Below are positions 47,414-58,297 of a DNA stretch of 64,000 bases, one piece after another. Positions within the stretch are counted from its first letter, which is position 1, and each line of letters begins with the position of its first letter. Source of the stretch: Paraburkholderia sp. CNPSo 3272 (GTDB taxonomy: Bacteria; Pseudomonadota; Gammaproteobacteria; Burkholderiales; Burkholderiaceae); contig NZ_JAMBPQ010000034.1 of assembly GCF_024206495.1 (NCBI RefSeq), positions 1 through 64,000 on the forward strand, written 5' to 3'. The notes under the pieces are model-generated. The model was not told where the DNA came from. It did not search any database and saw only the letters and a list, made by a program, of their open reading frames with translations. A program made the position numbers and the translations under genes.

Positions 47414-47639
47414 AACAGATAACGGCCCTCACGCACCCGCCGTCCGTGACCCGCCGTCCGGAAAGTTGAGCGAATGGCCGCGACCGCGCAAAACGGTCTC
47501 GGGGCGCGATCGGCTTGGCATCTGGCCCGCGTCATCGGCGCGGCACGCGGCACGTTGTCATAATGGCGGGTTCGTGAACTCCTCCGTTGGTCACTTCTTC
47601 GGGCGGTCTGCACCGGGCCGCCGCTTTTGGATAATTTGA

Positions 47640-49376
47640 ATGAAAGCCTCCCGTTTCTTTATCGGCACCCTGAAGGAAGCGCCCGCTGACGCGGAAATCG
47701 TCAGCCACAAGCTGATGGTCCGCGCGGGCATGATCCGTCGCATCGCTGGCGGCATTTACAACTATTTGCCGATCGGTCTGCGTTCGATCCGCAAGGTCGA
47801 GCAGATCGTGCGCGAGGAAATGAACCGCGCCGGCGCGATCGAGCTGCTCATGCCGGCCGTGCAGCCGGCGGAGCTGTGGCAGGAATCGGGTCGCTGGGAA
47901 CAATACGGGCCGGAACTGCTGCGCTTCAAGGATCGCAAGCAGAGCGACTTCGTGATGGGCCCGACGCACGAAGAGGTCGTCACCGACATCGCGCGCGGCC
48001 AGATCAAGAGCTATCGCCAACTGCCGGTGAACTTCTACCAGGTGCAGACGAAGTTCCGCGACGAAATCCGTCCCCGTTTCGGCGTGATGCGCGGGCGGGA
48101 ATTCATCATGAAGGACGCGTACTCGTTCGATAAGGACGTCGAAGGTCTCAAGCTCTCGTACCAGAAGATGTACGACGCTTACGTGCGCATCTTCACGCGT
48201 CTCGGCCTGCAGTTCCGCGCAGTCGCGGCCGACAACGGCTCGATCGGCGGCAGCGGCTCGCACGAATTCCACGTGATCGCGGAAACGGGCGAGGACGACA
48301 TCGCCTACTGCCCGACCTCTGACTTCGCGGCCAACGTCGAAGCCGCCGAAGCGCTGCCGCTCATCGCGCAGCGCGGTGCCCCCACGCAAGCGCTCACGAA
48401 GACGCCCACGCCGGGCGCGGCGAAATGCGAGGCTGTGGCTGAACTGCTCGGCATCCCGCTCGAAAGCACGATCAAGTCGATCATCCTCGCGACGGATAAC
48501 GAAGGCGCCGAGCCCACGATCTGGCTGCTGATGCTGCGCGGCGACCACGATCTGAACGAGATCAAGGTCGGCAAGCTCGAAGGCCTGAGCGGCTTCCGCT
48601 TCGCGACCGAAGCGGAAATCGTCGAGTGGTTCGGCACGCCGCCCGGGTACCTCGGTCCGCTGGGCACGAAGAAGCCGGTCAAGGTGATCGCCGATCGCAC
48701 GGTCGCGAACATGAGCGATTTCGTAGTGGGCACGAACGAAGTCGATTTCCACACCACGGGCGTGAACTGGGGCCGCGATCTGCCGGAGCCGGTCGTTGCC
48801 GACATCCGCAACGTGAAGAAGGGCGATCCCTCGCCGGACGGCAAGGGTGTGATCGACATCTGCCGCGGCATCGAAGTGGGCCACGTGTTCCAGCTCGGCA
48901 CGAAGTACTCGGAAGCGATGAACGCCACGTTCCTCGCCGAGAACGGCAAGCCTGCGCCGATGCAGATGGGCTGCTACGGCATTGGCGTCACGCGTATCCT
49001 CGGTGCAGCCATCGAGCAGAACTTCGACGAGAAGGGCATCATCTGGCCTGAGTCGATCGCGCCGTTCCAGGTCGTCGTGTGCCCGATGGGCATGGACCGC
49101 AGCGAGCTCGTGCGCGAGCACGCCGAGCGCGTCTACAACGAACTGCTCGAAGCGGGCGTGGACGTGATTCTCGACGACCGCGGCGAGCGCCCGGGCGTGA
49201 TGTTCGCCGACTGGGAGCTGATCGGCGTGCCGCATCGTCTCGTGATCGGCGAGCGCGGCCTGAAGGACGGCAAGATCGAGTACCAGGGCCGCCGCGATAC
49301 CGAAGCGACGCTGCTGCCGGCCGATGAGGCCGCGCAGACGGTGGCGCAGAAGATCCGCGCGGCGCTCGCAGTTTAA
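47640..49376 (+). CDS. proS: Prolyl-tRNA synthetase
   Basis: A 578-residue class II aminoacyl-tRNA synthetase of the bacterial (ProRS-I) type. Catalytic motifs include GPTHEEV and KFRDEIRPRFGVMRGREFIMKDAY, followed by the YbaK-type INS editing domain inserted at about 230-390, which deacylates Ala-tRNA(Pro), and a C-terminal anticodon domain. MKASRFFIGTLKE is the standard N terminus. MarC gene follows at 36 bases. Confidence 0.96.
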   Translation: MKASRFFIGTLKEAPADAEIVSHKLMVRAGMIRRIAGGIYNYLPIGLRSIRKVEQIVREEMNRAGAIELLMPAVQPAELWQESGRWEQYGPELLRFKDRKQSDFVMGPTHEEVVTDIARGQIKSYRQLPVNFYQVQTKFRDEIRPRFGVMRGREFIMKDAYSFDKDVEGLKLSYQKMYDAYVRIFTRLGLQFRAVAADNGSIGGSGSHEFHVIAETGEDDIAYCPTSDFAANVEAAEALPLIAQRGAPTQALTKTPTPGAAKCEAVAELLGIPLESTIKSIILATDNEGAEPTIWLLMLRGDHDLNEIKVGKLEGLSGFRFATEAEIVEWFGTPPGYLGPLGTKKPVKVIADRTVANMSDFVVGTNEVDFHTTGVNWGRDLPEPVVADIRNVKKGDPSPDGKGVIDICRGIEVGHVFQLGTKYSEAMNATFLAENGKPAPMQMGCYGIGVTRILGAAIEQNFDEKGIIWPESIAPFQVVVCPMGMDRSELVREHAERVYNELLEAGVDVILDDRGERPGVMFADWELIGVPHRLVIGERGLKDGKIEYQGRRDTEATLLPADEAAQTVAQKIRAALAV

Positions 49377-49412
49377 CGACGACCCCATCACGGTTAAAGG
49401 AGCACTGCGAGC

Positions 49413-50012
49413 GTGGAGTACAGTTTTCTGTCCGCTACGGTCCTGCTGCTCCTCATCACCGACCCGCTCGGGAATATTCCGCTCTTCATTAGTTGCCTGC
49501 GCGGCGTTGCCAAGCAGCGCCGCGCCATCGTGATCCTGCGCGAGGTCGCGATTGCGTTCGTGATCCTGCTGATCTTCATGGTCGCCGGCAACAGCTTCCT
49601 GCGCATGATGGGGCTCACGGATACCTCGCTGCGCATCGGCGGCGGCATCGTGCTGTTCCTCATCGCGCTGCGCATGATCTTTCCGCATCCGGGCGGCCCG
49701 TTCGGCGGCGGCGACAAGGGCGGCGAGCCGCTCATCGTGCCGCTCGCGATTCCTGCGCTGGCCGGCCCTTCGGCGCTTGCCACGGTCATGCTGCTCACCT
49801 CGCAGGCGCCCGGCAAACTTTATGAATGGGTGGCCGCACTCGTCGTCACGATGGTGATCTGCGCGGTGGTGCTGGTGATGGCGGAGCGCATCCAGCAGTT
49901 GCTAGGCGAGCGCGTGGTGACAGCCTTCGAGCGGCTGATGGGCCTCGTGCTCGTGGCGATATCGGTGGAGATGATCCTGGCGGGAATCGCCAACTTCGTG
50001 CATCACCTCTGA
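49413..50012 (+). CDS. MarC family integral membrane protein
   Basis: A 199-residue protein with six predicted transmembrane helices of the MarC family (once thought a multidrug exporter; role unproved). FLSATVLLLLITDPLGNIPLF at the N terminus and ALRMIFP...PLAIPALAGPSALATVML are family hallmarks. The start codon is GTG 49413, with AAAGGAGCAC upstream. It probably follows proS in the same transcript and ends at a bidirectional terminator. Confidence 0.9.
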   Translation: MEYSFLSATVLLLLITDPLGNIPLFISCLRGVAKQRRAIVILREVAIAFVILLIFMVAGNSFLRMMGLTDTSLRIGGGIVLFLIALRMIFPHPGGPFGGGDKGGEPLIVPLAIPALAGPSALATVMLLTSQAPGKLYEWVAALVVTMVICAVVLVMAERIQQLLGERVVTAFERLMGLVLVAISVEMILAGIANFVHHL

Positions 50013-50041
50013 CGCCGCGTGCAGCGGGCGTCGCAGGCAAC

Positions 50042-50070
50042 AAAAAAGCAGCCCGCGGGCTGCTTTTTTT
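50042..50070. terminator. Bidirectional intrinsic terminator between the marC-like gene and hpt
   Basis: Stem GCAGCCC/GGGCTGC (50048-50063) flanked by AAAAAA and TTTTTTT. Serves the convergent genes on both sides. Confidence 0.93.
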
Positions 50071-50098
50071 CATGGGCGTCGGACAGTCGACGCGCGCT

Positions 50099-50650
50099 TC
50101 ACGCGCCTTCGGTCAGCGCGCGGATGGTCGGCAGATTGCGCCAGTAACCCTTGGCGTCCATGCCGCAGCCGAACACGTAGCGGTCCGGCACCGAAAAGCC
50201 GCAGTAGTCGGGATGCAACGGCTTGGCCTTGGTGAGGGTCTTCTCGCACAGGACGGCCGAGAGGAAACGCTTCGCGCCCATGTCCATGATGCGGTCGCGA
50301 ATCGCGGCCATGGTCTCGCCTTCGTCGAGGATGTCGTCGAGCACGAGCACCACACGGTCCTTCACCGACTCGCGCGGCGCCACGCGCCACTGCATCTCGG
50401 CGCTGCCCTTGATCGCGTTGCGGTAGCGCGTGAGGTGGATGTAGTCGAACTCGAGCGGGAAGTCGAGGTGCGGCAGCAGCATGCCGGTGAACACGGCGGC
50501 GCCGCCCATCACCGACAGCACGAGCGGGAAGTCCTCGCTGATCTCGGCACGGATGGCGTCGGCCATCCGGCCGATCGACGCATTGACGTCGCCTTCCGAA
50601 ACGATCTCTTCGGAGTGGCGGAAAATGTGCAGGGCTTCTTCGCGATTCAT
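50099..50650 (-). CDS. Hypoxanthine-guanine phosphoribosyltransferase
   Basis: A 183-residue type I phosphoribosyltransferase for purine salvage. The PRPP loop VLVLDDILDEG is at 101-111. Sequence matches the beta-proteobacterial HGPRT group (hypoxanthine-guanine), distinct from E. coli hpt in detail, so the exact base preference is inferred. ATG 50650 gives MNREEALHIF. It lies 146 bases from ffh, with no gene between. Confidence 0.88.
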   Translation of the reverse strand: MNREEALHIFRHSEEIVSEGDVNASIGRMADAIRAEISEDFPLVLSVMGGAAVFTGMLLPHLDFPLEFDYIHLTRYRNAIKGSAEMQWRVAPRESVKDRVVLVLDDILDEGETMAAIRDRIMDMGAKRFLSAVLCEKTLTKAKPLHPDYCGFSVPDRYVFGCGMDAKGYWRNLPTIRALTEGA

Positions 50651-50796
50651 GACTCTGGCGGGAAGGTAGCTGTAGCTATTGAAGTGTGGAAAATAACGGC
50701 GGCGCGCGCTACAGCATAAACCCGCGCATTGGTCCGTCGCGCACCGCGTCGAGTGGGGCCGCCGTGCGCGCGATGTGCGCCGCGCGGCCCGCAGGG

Positions 50797-52164
50797 TCAG
50801 CGCATGCCGGGCATCATGCCCTTCATGCCGCGCATCATCTTTTGCAGGTTGCCACCCTTGAGCTTCTTCATCATCGTGCGCATCTGCTCGTACTGGTTGA
50901 GCATGCGGTTCACTTCCTGAACCTGCACGCCCGCACCCGCCGCAATGCGGCGCTTGCGCGTGGCCTTGATGAGTTCTGGCTTGGCTCGCTCGGCGGGCGT
51001 CATCGAGTTGATGATGCCTTCCATGCGGCGCATCTGCTTCTCCGCCTGGCCCATGTTGGCGCCCGAGGCGGCCTGCTGGAACTGAGCGGGCAGCTTGTCC
51101 ATGAGCGACGACAGGCCGCCCATGCTCTTCATCTGCGAGAGCTGCGCGCGGAAGTCGTTGAGGTCGAAGTCGCCGCCTTTCTTGACCTTGTCGGCGAGCT
51201 TTTGCGCGGCCTGGACGTCCACGCCACGCTGCGCTTCCTCGACGAGCGCAAGAATGTCGCCCATGCCGAGAATACGGTTCGCCATGCGGTCCGGGTGGAA
51301 CACCTCGAGGCCGTCGAGCTTTTCCGCGACGCCGACGAACTTGATGGGCTTGCCCGTGATGTGGCGCACGGAGAGCGCCGCGCCGCCGCGCGAGTCGCCG
51401 TCGAGCTTGGTGAGCACGACGCCGGTGAGCGGCAGGGCGTCGTTGAACGCCTTCGCGGTGTTGACCGCGTCCTGGCCGAGCATGGCGTCGACCACGAACA
51501 GCGTTTCAGCGGGCTTGAGCGCGGCGTGCAGCGCGGTGATCTCGTTCATCATCGCCTCGTCGATACCGAGGCGGCCGGCCGTGTCGACGAGCAGCACGTC
51601 GTGATAGTGGCGCTTGGCCCAGTCGACCGCCGCGGCGGCGATGTCGACGGGCTTCTGGTCCGGCTGCGAGGGGAAGAAGTCGGCGCCGACCTGTTCCGTC
51701 ACCGTCTTCAACTGCGCGATAGCCGCAGGGCGGTAGATGTCGCACGATACGGTGAGGACCTTCTTCTTGTACTTCTCGCGCAGGAGCTTGGCGAGCTTGC
51801 CGGTGGTGGTGGTCTTGCCGGCGCCCTGCAGACCCGCCATGAGGATGACGGCAGGCGGCGTGACGGCGAGATCGAGTTCGGCGGCACGGCCTTCGTAGTC
51901 GCCGCCGATCACGGCGGTCAGCTCGCGCTGCACCACGCCGACGAGCGCCTGGCCAGGCGAGAGGCTGGAGATCACTTCCTCGCCGAGCGCCTTCTCCTTC
52001 ACCTTGGCGATGAATTCGCGCACGACGGGCAGCGCCACGTCCGCTTCGAGCAGGGCGAGACGCACCTCGCGCAGCATTTCCTGCGTATTGGCTTCGGTCA
52101 GCCGGGCTTCGCCGCGCAGCGTCTTGACGACGCGCGCCATCCGTTGAGTGAGATTGTCGAGCAT
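50797..52164 (-). CDS. ffh: Signal recognition particle protein Ffh
   Basis: A 455-residue SRP GTPase that binds 4.5S RNA and signal sequences of nascent membrane proteins. N domain at 1-90; G domain with P-loop GLQGAGKTTT at 111-120 and GDSRGGAAL; Met-rich M domain from about 300 to the end (KMMRGMKGMMPGM). ATG 52164 is the standard N terminus (MLDNLTQRMARVVKTL); the frame further upstream is not coding. Divergent from the CcsA-like gene. Confidence 0.96.
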   Translation of the reverse strand: MLDNLTQRMARVVKTLRGEARLTEANTQEMLREVRLALLEADVALPVVREFIAKVKEKALGEEVISSLSPGQALVGVVQRELTAVIGGDYEGRAAELDLAVTPPAVILMAGLQGAGKTTTTGKLAKLLREKYKKKVLTVSCDIYRPAAIAQLKTVTEQVGADFFPSQPDQKPVDIAAAAVDWAKRHYHDVLLVDTAGRLGIDEAMMNEITALHAALKPAETLFVVDAMLGQDAVNTAKAFNDALPLTGVVLTKLDGDSRGGAALSVRHITGKPIKFVGVAEKLDGLEVFHPDRMANRILGMGDILALVEEAQRGVDVQAAQKLADKVKKGGDFDLNDFRAQLSQMKSMGGLSSLMDKLPAQFQQAASGANMGQAEKQMRRMEGIINSMTPAERAKPELIKATRKRRIAAGAGVQVQEVNRMLNQYEQMRTMMKKLKGGNLQKMMRGMKGMMPGMR

Positions 52165-52279
52165 TGGGAGGCGGTGAGCAGTGCGGCCCGGCCCGCGCGC
52201 GCAAAACGGGAATGCGCCGCGTTTCGTCGCCGATTCGTTACGTGAGCGCGCGGCCAGGGGCCTATAGTAAACTTCGAAC

Positions 52280-53209
52280 ATGGATATTGTACTGTATGCC
52301 CTCACCGTGCTCCTGTACGGCGGATTGTGCGCCGCCGACTGGCGCGCGCTGCGCCGCGCGGGCGCCGCGCCGCTGCTCGGCAGCGTGCCGCCCGTTCCAG
52401 TGACGCTCGGCGCGGGCGGCGACGCCCTGCGCGCGCGGACCTTCGGCCCGCTTTCGCGTGCGCTGCTCTTCGTCGCGCTCGCCGCGCACGGCGTGCTCCT
52501 GCACATGACGATCTTCCCTGCCAATGAAATGGTGTTCGGCTTCGCCTTCGCGTTGTCGGCCATGTTCTGGCTCGGGGCCGGCATCTACTGGATCGAGAGC
52601 TTTTTCTTTGCGCTCGACGGCCTGCGTCTATTGCTGCTGCCGTTGGCGGGCGTCGCGTCGATCCTGCCGCTCGCGTTCGGCGGCGTGCGCGTGCTGCCCT
52701 ATGCGGCCGCGCCGATGTTCAAGCTGCACTTCGTCATCGCGAACATCGCCTACGGGCTCTTCGCGATCGCCGCGTTGCATGCGGTGCTGATGCTCGCCGT
52801 CGAGCGCCGGCTGCATGCCCTGAAGGGCGCCGGCTTCCAGCGCAACGCGAGCAATCGCGGCGGTGGCTGGCTCTCGAACTGGATCGAGACGCTGCCGCCG
52901 CTCCTCACGATGGAAAAGCTGCTGTTCCGCCTGATCGGCGCGGGGTTCGTGCTGCTCACGGCCACGCTCGTCTCGGGCATCGTGTTCAGCGAGCAGTTGA
53001 TCGACCGGCCGCTTTCGCTCGATCACAAGACCGTCTTCGCGATTCTCTCGTGGCTGATGTTCGGTGCGTTGCTCACCGCGCGCAAGATTTCCGGCTGGCG
53101 CGGCCGCGCTGCGCTGCGCTGGGTGATCGCATCGTTTATCGCCTTGCTGCTCGCCTATGTGGGCAGCCGTTTCGTCTTCGAGGTGCTGCTGCACCGCCCT
53201 GTGGTTTGA
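52280..53209 (+). CDS. CcsA/YpjD-like cytochrome c assembly membrane protein
   Basis: A 309-residue inner-membrane protein of the cytochrome c assembly (CcsA/CcmC-like) family with about eight transmembrane helices; relatives next to ffh are named YpjD. It carries the family segment HKTVFAILSWLMFG and a conserved His at FKLHFVIANIAYGLFA, possible haem ligands. Its role is not proved: no other cytochrome c maturation gene is nearby. A TATAGT -10-like element is 12 bases before the ATG but too close to be the promoter of this start. Confidence 0.82.
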   Translation: MDIVLYALTVLLYGGLCAADWRALRRAGAAPLLGSVPPVPVTLGAGGDALRARTFGPLSRALLFVALAAHGVLLHMTIFPANEMVFGFAFALSAMFWLGAGIYWIESFFFALDGLRLLLLPLAGVASILPLAFGGVRVLPYAAAPMFKLHFVIANIAYGLFAIAALHAVLMLAVERRLHALKGAGFQRNASNRGGGWLSNWIETLPPLLTMEKLLFRLIGAGFVLLTATLVSGIVFSEQLIDRPLSLDHKTVFAILSWLMFGALLTARKISGWRGRAALRWVIASFIALLLAYVGSRFVFEVLLHRPVV

Positions 53210-53231
53210 GTCGTGTGAGTCGCGTGTTCCG

Positions 53232-53558
53232 ATGAGACAGATTCTTCTCCTCGTCCTGCTGTTCGTGGTCGGACAGTGGTTCGTCAAGGCGCTGCGCCGT
53301 GCGCAGACGCAAACGCGTGCCGGTGCGCAGCCAGAGCAGGGCGCGCAGCCGGGGCAGGGCGCCGCGCGCAACGCCAAAGGCGGCGCGAGCGCGAGCAGCA
53401 AGGCTGCGCTGCCAGAGCCGATGGTGCGCTGCGCCGAGTGTGGCGTGCATGCGCCGCGCAGTGAATCGGTGAATGTGGGCGCGCGCTCGTTCTGCAGCTC
53501 CGAGCACGCGCGTGTCTGGGACGCGCGCACCACGGCCCAGGATCGCCCCGCACGATGA
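53232..53558 (+). CDS. Small PP0621-family protein
   Basis: A 108-residue protein of a conserved proteobacterial family (PP0621) without known function. It has one N-terminal transmembrane helix (about 3-17, possibly signal anchor), a Gln/Ala/Gly-rich linker, and a C-terminal CAECGVHAPRSESV...FCSSEH segment that resembles a small zinc knuckle (C-x2-C ... C). ATG 53232 is 22 bases after the CcsA-like stop; its stop overlaps ampD by 4 bases, indicating joint expression. Confidence 0.75.
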   Translation: MRQILLLVLLFVVGQWFVKALRRAQTQTRAGAQPEQGAQPGQGAARNAKGGASASSKAALPEPMVRCAECGVHAPRSESVNVGARSFCSSEHARVWDARTTAQDRPAR

Positions 53559-54193
53559 GCGCTGCTGGATCGCCAGGACTGCCGGGATCGCGCGCGTACG
53601 CAGTCGATGCGCAGGGCTGGGTGCCCGGCGCGCGCCACCTGCCTTCGCCCAACTTCGAGGCCCGCCCGCCAGGCGCCGTGCCGACGCTCATCGTCGTCCA
53701 CAACATCAGCCTGCCGCCCAACGTCTTCGGCGGCCCCGAGATCGCCGATCTCTTTCTCAACCGCCTCGACTGCGACGCGCATCCGTACTTCGACGCCAAC
53801 CTGCGCGGCGTGCGCGTCTCGGCGCACTTCGTCATTCATCGCGATGGCACGCTCGAGCAGTTCGTCTCCTGTGACGAGCGCGCGTGGCACGCGGGCGCGT
53901 CGAGCTTCTTCGGGCGCGAGCGCTGCAACGATTTCGCCATCGGCATCGAACTGGAAGGCAGCGACACGACGGCCTTCGAGGCGCCGCAATACGCGACGCT
54001 CGCGGCTCTCGTGAAGGCGCTCGTCGCGCACTATCCGATCGAGGCGCTAGCGGGCCATTCGGACATCGCGCCCGGGCGCAAGACCGATCCCGGCCCGCAC
54101 TTCGACTGGGCACGCCTCAAACACGATACGCAGCTCGCCGATGCCAGCTTCCCCTATATCCAGGGGCACGGTGCGCAGAACGCGGCGTCGTGA
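53555..54193 (+). CDS. ampD: 1,6-anhydro-MurNAc-L-alanine amidase AmpD
   Basis: A 212-residue cytoplasmic zinc amidase of muropeptide recycling; loss often derepresses AmpC beta-lactamases. Zinc ligands are visible: H49 (VVHN), H168 (GHSD) and D178 (KTDPGP), with FAIGIELEG and HFVIHRDG strands between. No signal peptide, which favours AmpD over the periplasmic amidases. Overlaps the upstream small gene. Confidence 0.92.
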   Translation: MSAAGSPGLPGSRAYAVDAQGWVPGARHLPSPNFEARPPGAVPTLIVVHNISLPPNVFGGPEIADLFLNRLDCDAHPYFDANLRGVRVSAHFVIHRDGTLEQFVSCDERAWHAGASSFFGRERCNDFAIGIELEGSDTTAFEAPQYATLAALVKALVAHYPIEALAGHSDIAPGRKTDPGPHFDWARLKHDTQLADASFPYIQGHGAQNAAS

Positions 54194-54367
54194 CACGCTC
54201 GAACGTCTGCTGAGCCCTCTCCGGCTGCACAAGAAATAAGCACCTTTCGCGCGCGAACGCAGGGTCTTCGCGCGCGCCTCGTAGACCATTCGAAGGGGTA
54301 TTTGCCGCCAAGGCCCGCGCTGCTTGGCTTGTGGTCTTGTCAAGATAGGACCAGCAAAAAAAGCCGT
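54194..54367. other. Spacer between ampD and the nrdA promoter
   Basis: About 170 bases without a convincing gene or intrinsic terminator. TTGTCA at about 54338 could be a -35, but no matching -10 is seen. Confidence 0.3.
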
Positions 54368-54395
54368 TTGATCGTACAGTTTCTTCCACTATACT
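54368..54395 (+). promoter_or_regulatory. Predicted nrdA promoter
   Basis: -35 TTGATC (54368-54373), 16-base spacer, -10 TATACT (54390-54395). The first NrdR-like box overlaps the -10. A start near 54402 leaves a leader of about 350 bases before nrdA. Confidence 0.6.
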
Positions 54396-54432
54396 TTGTA
54401 CCTGAAACAAGGCTTCACACCATATGTTGTGT
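54386..54432 (+). promoter_or_regulatory. Tandem NrdR boxes upstream of nrdA
   Basis: Two 16-mers resemble the NrdR consensus ACACTATATATAGTGT: CCACTATACTTTGTAC (54386-54401) and ACACCATATGTTGTGT (54417-54432). Their starts are 31 bases apart, the three-turn spacing typical of NrdR operators, and the first covers the -10. NrdR is an ATP-cone repressor of ribonucleotide reductase genes; the nrdR gene itself is not in this window. Confidence 0.72.
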
Positions 54433-54565
54433 TGTACCGCGGCGCCCCGCTTCACGAGCAAGGCGCCGCGCGCGTTACCGGCATAGAAAAAACAGAAACT
54501 TTGTACGGTGCCGTCGGCCGAGAGAACCGGCGCACCGGCTGTAATCGAGAGAGAAGGTACAGCCA

Positions 54566-54706
54566 ATGATCGCGACATCCACGATGAAGACCCAAGCAGT
54601 CCGTGATTCATCTGCCTTGTCGCATCCGGCAGCCTCGCCAGGCTGGACTTTTTTCTCTGCCCGATCGAGCGTGCACACGGGGGCACGACGTCGGCGTCCG
54701 TCTTAA
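54566..54706 (+). CDS. Possible nrdA leader ORF (46 codons)
   Basis: An ATG at 54566, 8 bases after GAGAAGG, opens a 46-codon frame (MIATSTMKTQAVRDSSALSH at its start and ending with four Arg) that stops 46 bases before nrdA. It matches no family I know. Its interest is position: it lies in the nrdA leader and encloses a terminator-like hairpin. It could be a regulatory leader peptide or chance. Confidence 0.3.
   Translation: MIATSTMKTQAVRDSSALSHPAASPGWTFFSARSSVHTGARRRRPS
54630..54654 (+). terminator. Terminator-like hairpin inside the nrdA leader
   Basis: CAGCCT (54630-54635) pairs with AGGCTG (54640-54645) around CGCC, followed by GACTTTTTT. This is a short but standard intrinsic terminator form, located before nrdA on the nrdA strand, so it could act as an attenuator. 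Confidence 0.5.
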
Positions 54707-54752
54707 TCCGCGAACTCTCTTCGCACCTTTCCAGGACCCAGGAGCTTTGCAC

Positions 54753-57743
<2,991 letters not shown>

Positions 57744-58297
57744 AGCTGGCAGCGCATGATGCGCGCGGTGCAACGCCGCTCGCATCATGCGAGGACCGAC
57801 GCATCAGTAGTAAACAGTAGTCGAAGCAGTCTTAGCGAGATGTAACAACGAACGAGGCGCGCGCAATGCGCGCCGACTCTCCCGGCAACTCGCGCCACGC
57901 GCGTTGCGGTACGCGAAAGAGGCAACAGGAAGGAATCCCTGGAGTTTCTCGCAGGGACAAGACTTAAGGCCGCGCGAGCTTCCAGCGCCGCGCGCGGCAG
58001 GCAGTGAGCGGCGAGTGAAAACGCACTCGCAGCGCGAGCGAAAAGCGCGCGGCGAACACCGTCTTTCACACACGCTCTCGATGTCGCGAAGACCTTCGAA
58101 GCACATCGCACATGCGAAGTGAGCACCACGAATCAGTGCTCTCTACACAGTGCTCACGCGATGCAATCGACACGATGCGATAACAAAGTGTTGTATCGAG
58201 GTCGCAACGCGAATCGAAAACAGGATTTTTCGTGTGCGAACCCTTTTATCGCTCACGAAAAGATGGTACAAACCGATCTAAATTGATGGTGACATTT
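57744..58297 (+). other. Long structured nrdA-nrdB spacer
   Basis: 554 bases with no terminator of standard form and no recognised gene. It is rich in inverted repeats: CTCGCA-TCA-TGCGAG (57779-57793 area), GGCGCGC-GCAAT-GCGCGCC (about 57855-57873), GTGAGCAC ... GTGCTCAC (about 58119-58165), and TTTTCGTG (58227-58234) with CACGAAAA (58254-58261) just before nrdB. nrdA and nrdB are probably cotranscribed, so this would be part of the mRNA. A 72-codon frame at 57904-58122 is Arg/Ser-rich and looks accidental. Confidence 0.5.

Noticed and set aside
54424..54486. A 20-codon frame (starting MLCCTAAPRF) beginning inside the second NrdR-like box
   Set aside because: No ribosome binding site precedes it and it would begin about 22 bases after the predicted transcription start; likely chance.
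57904..58122. A 72-codon frame in the nrdA-nrdB spacer
   Set aside because: Arg/Ser/His-rich composition, no ribosome site, no resemblance to any family; read as chance in a structured non-coding region.
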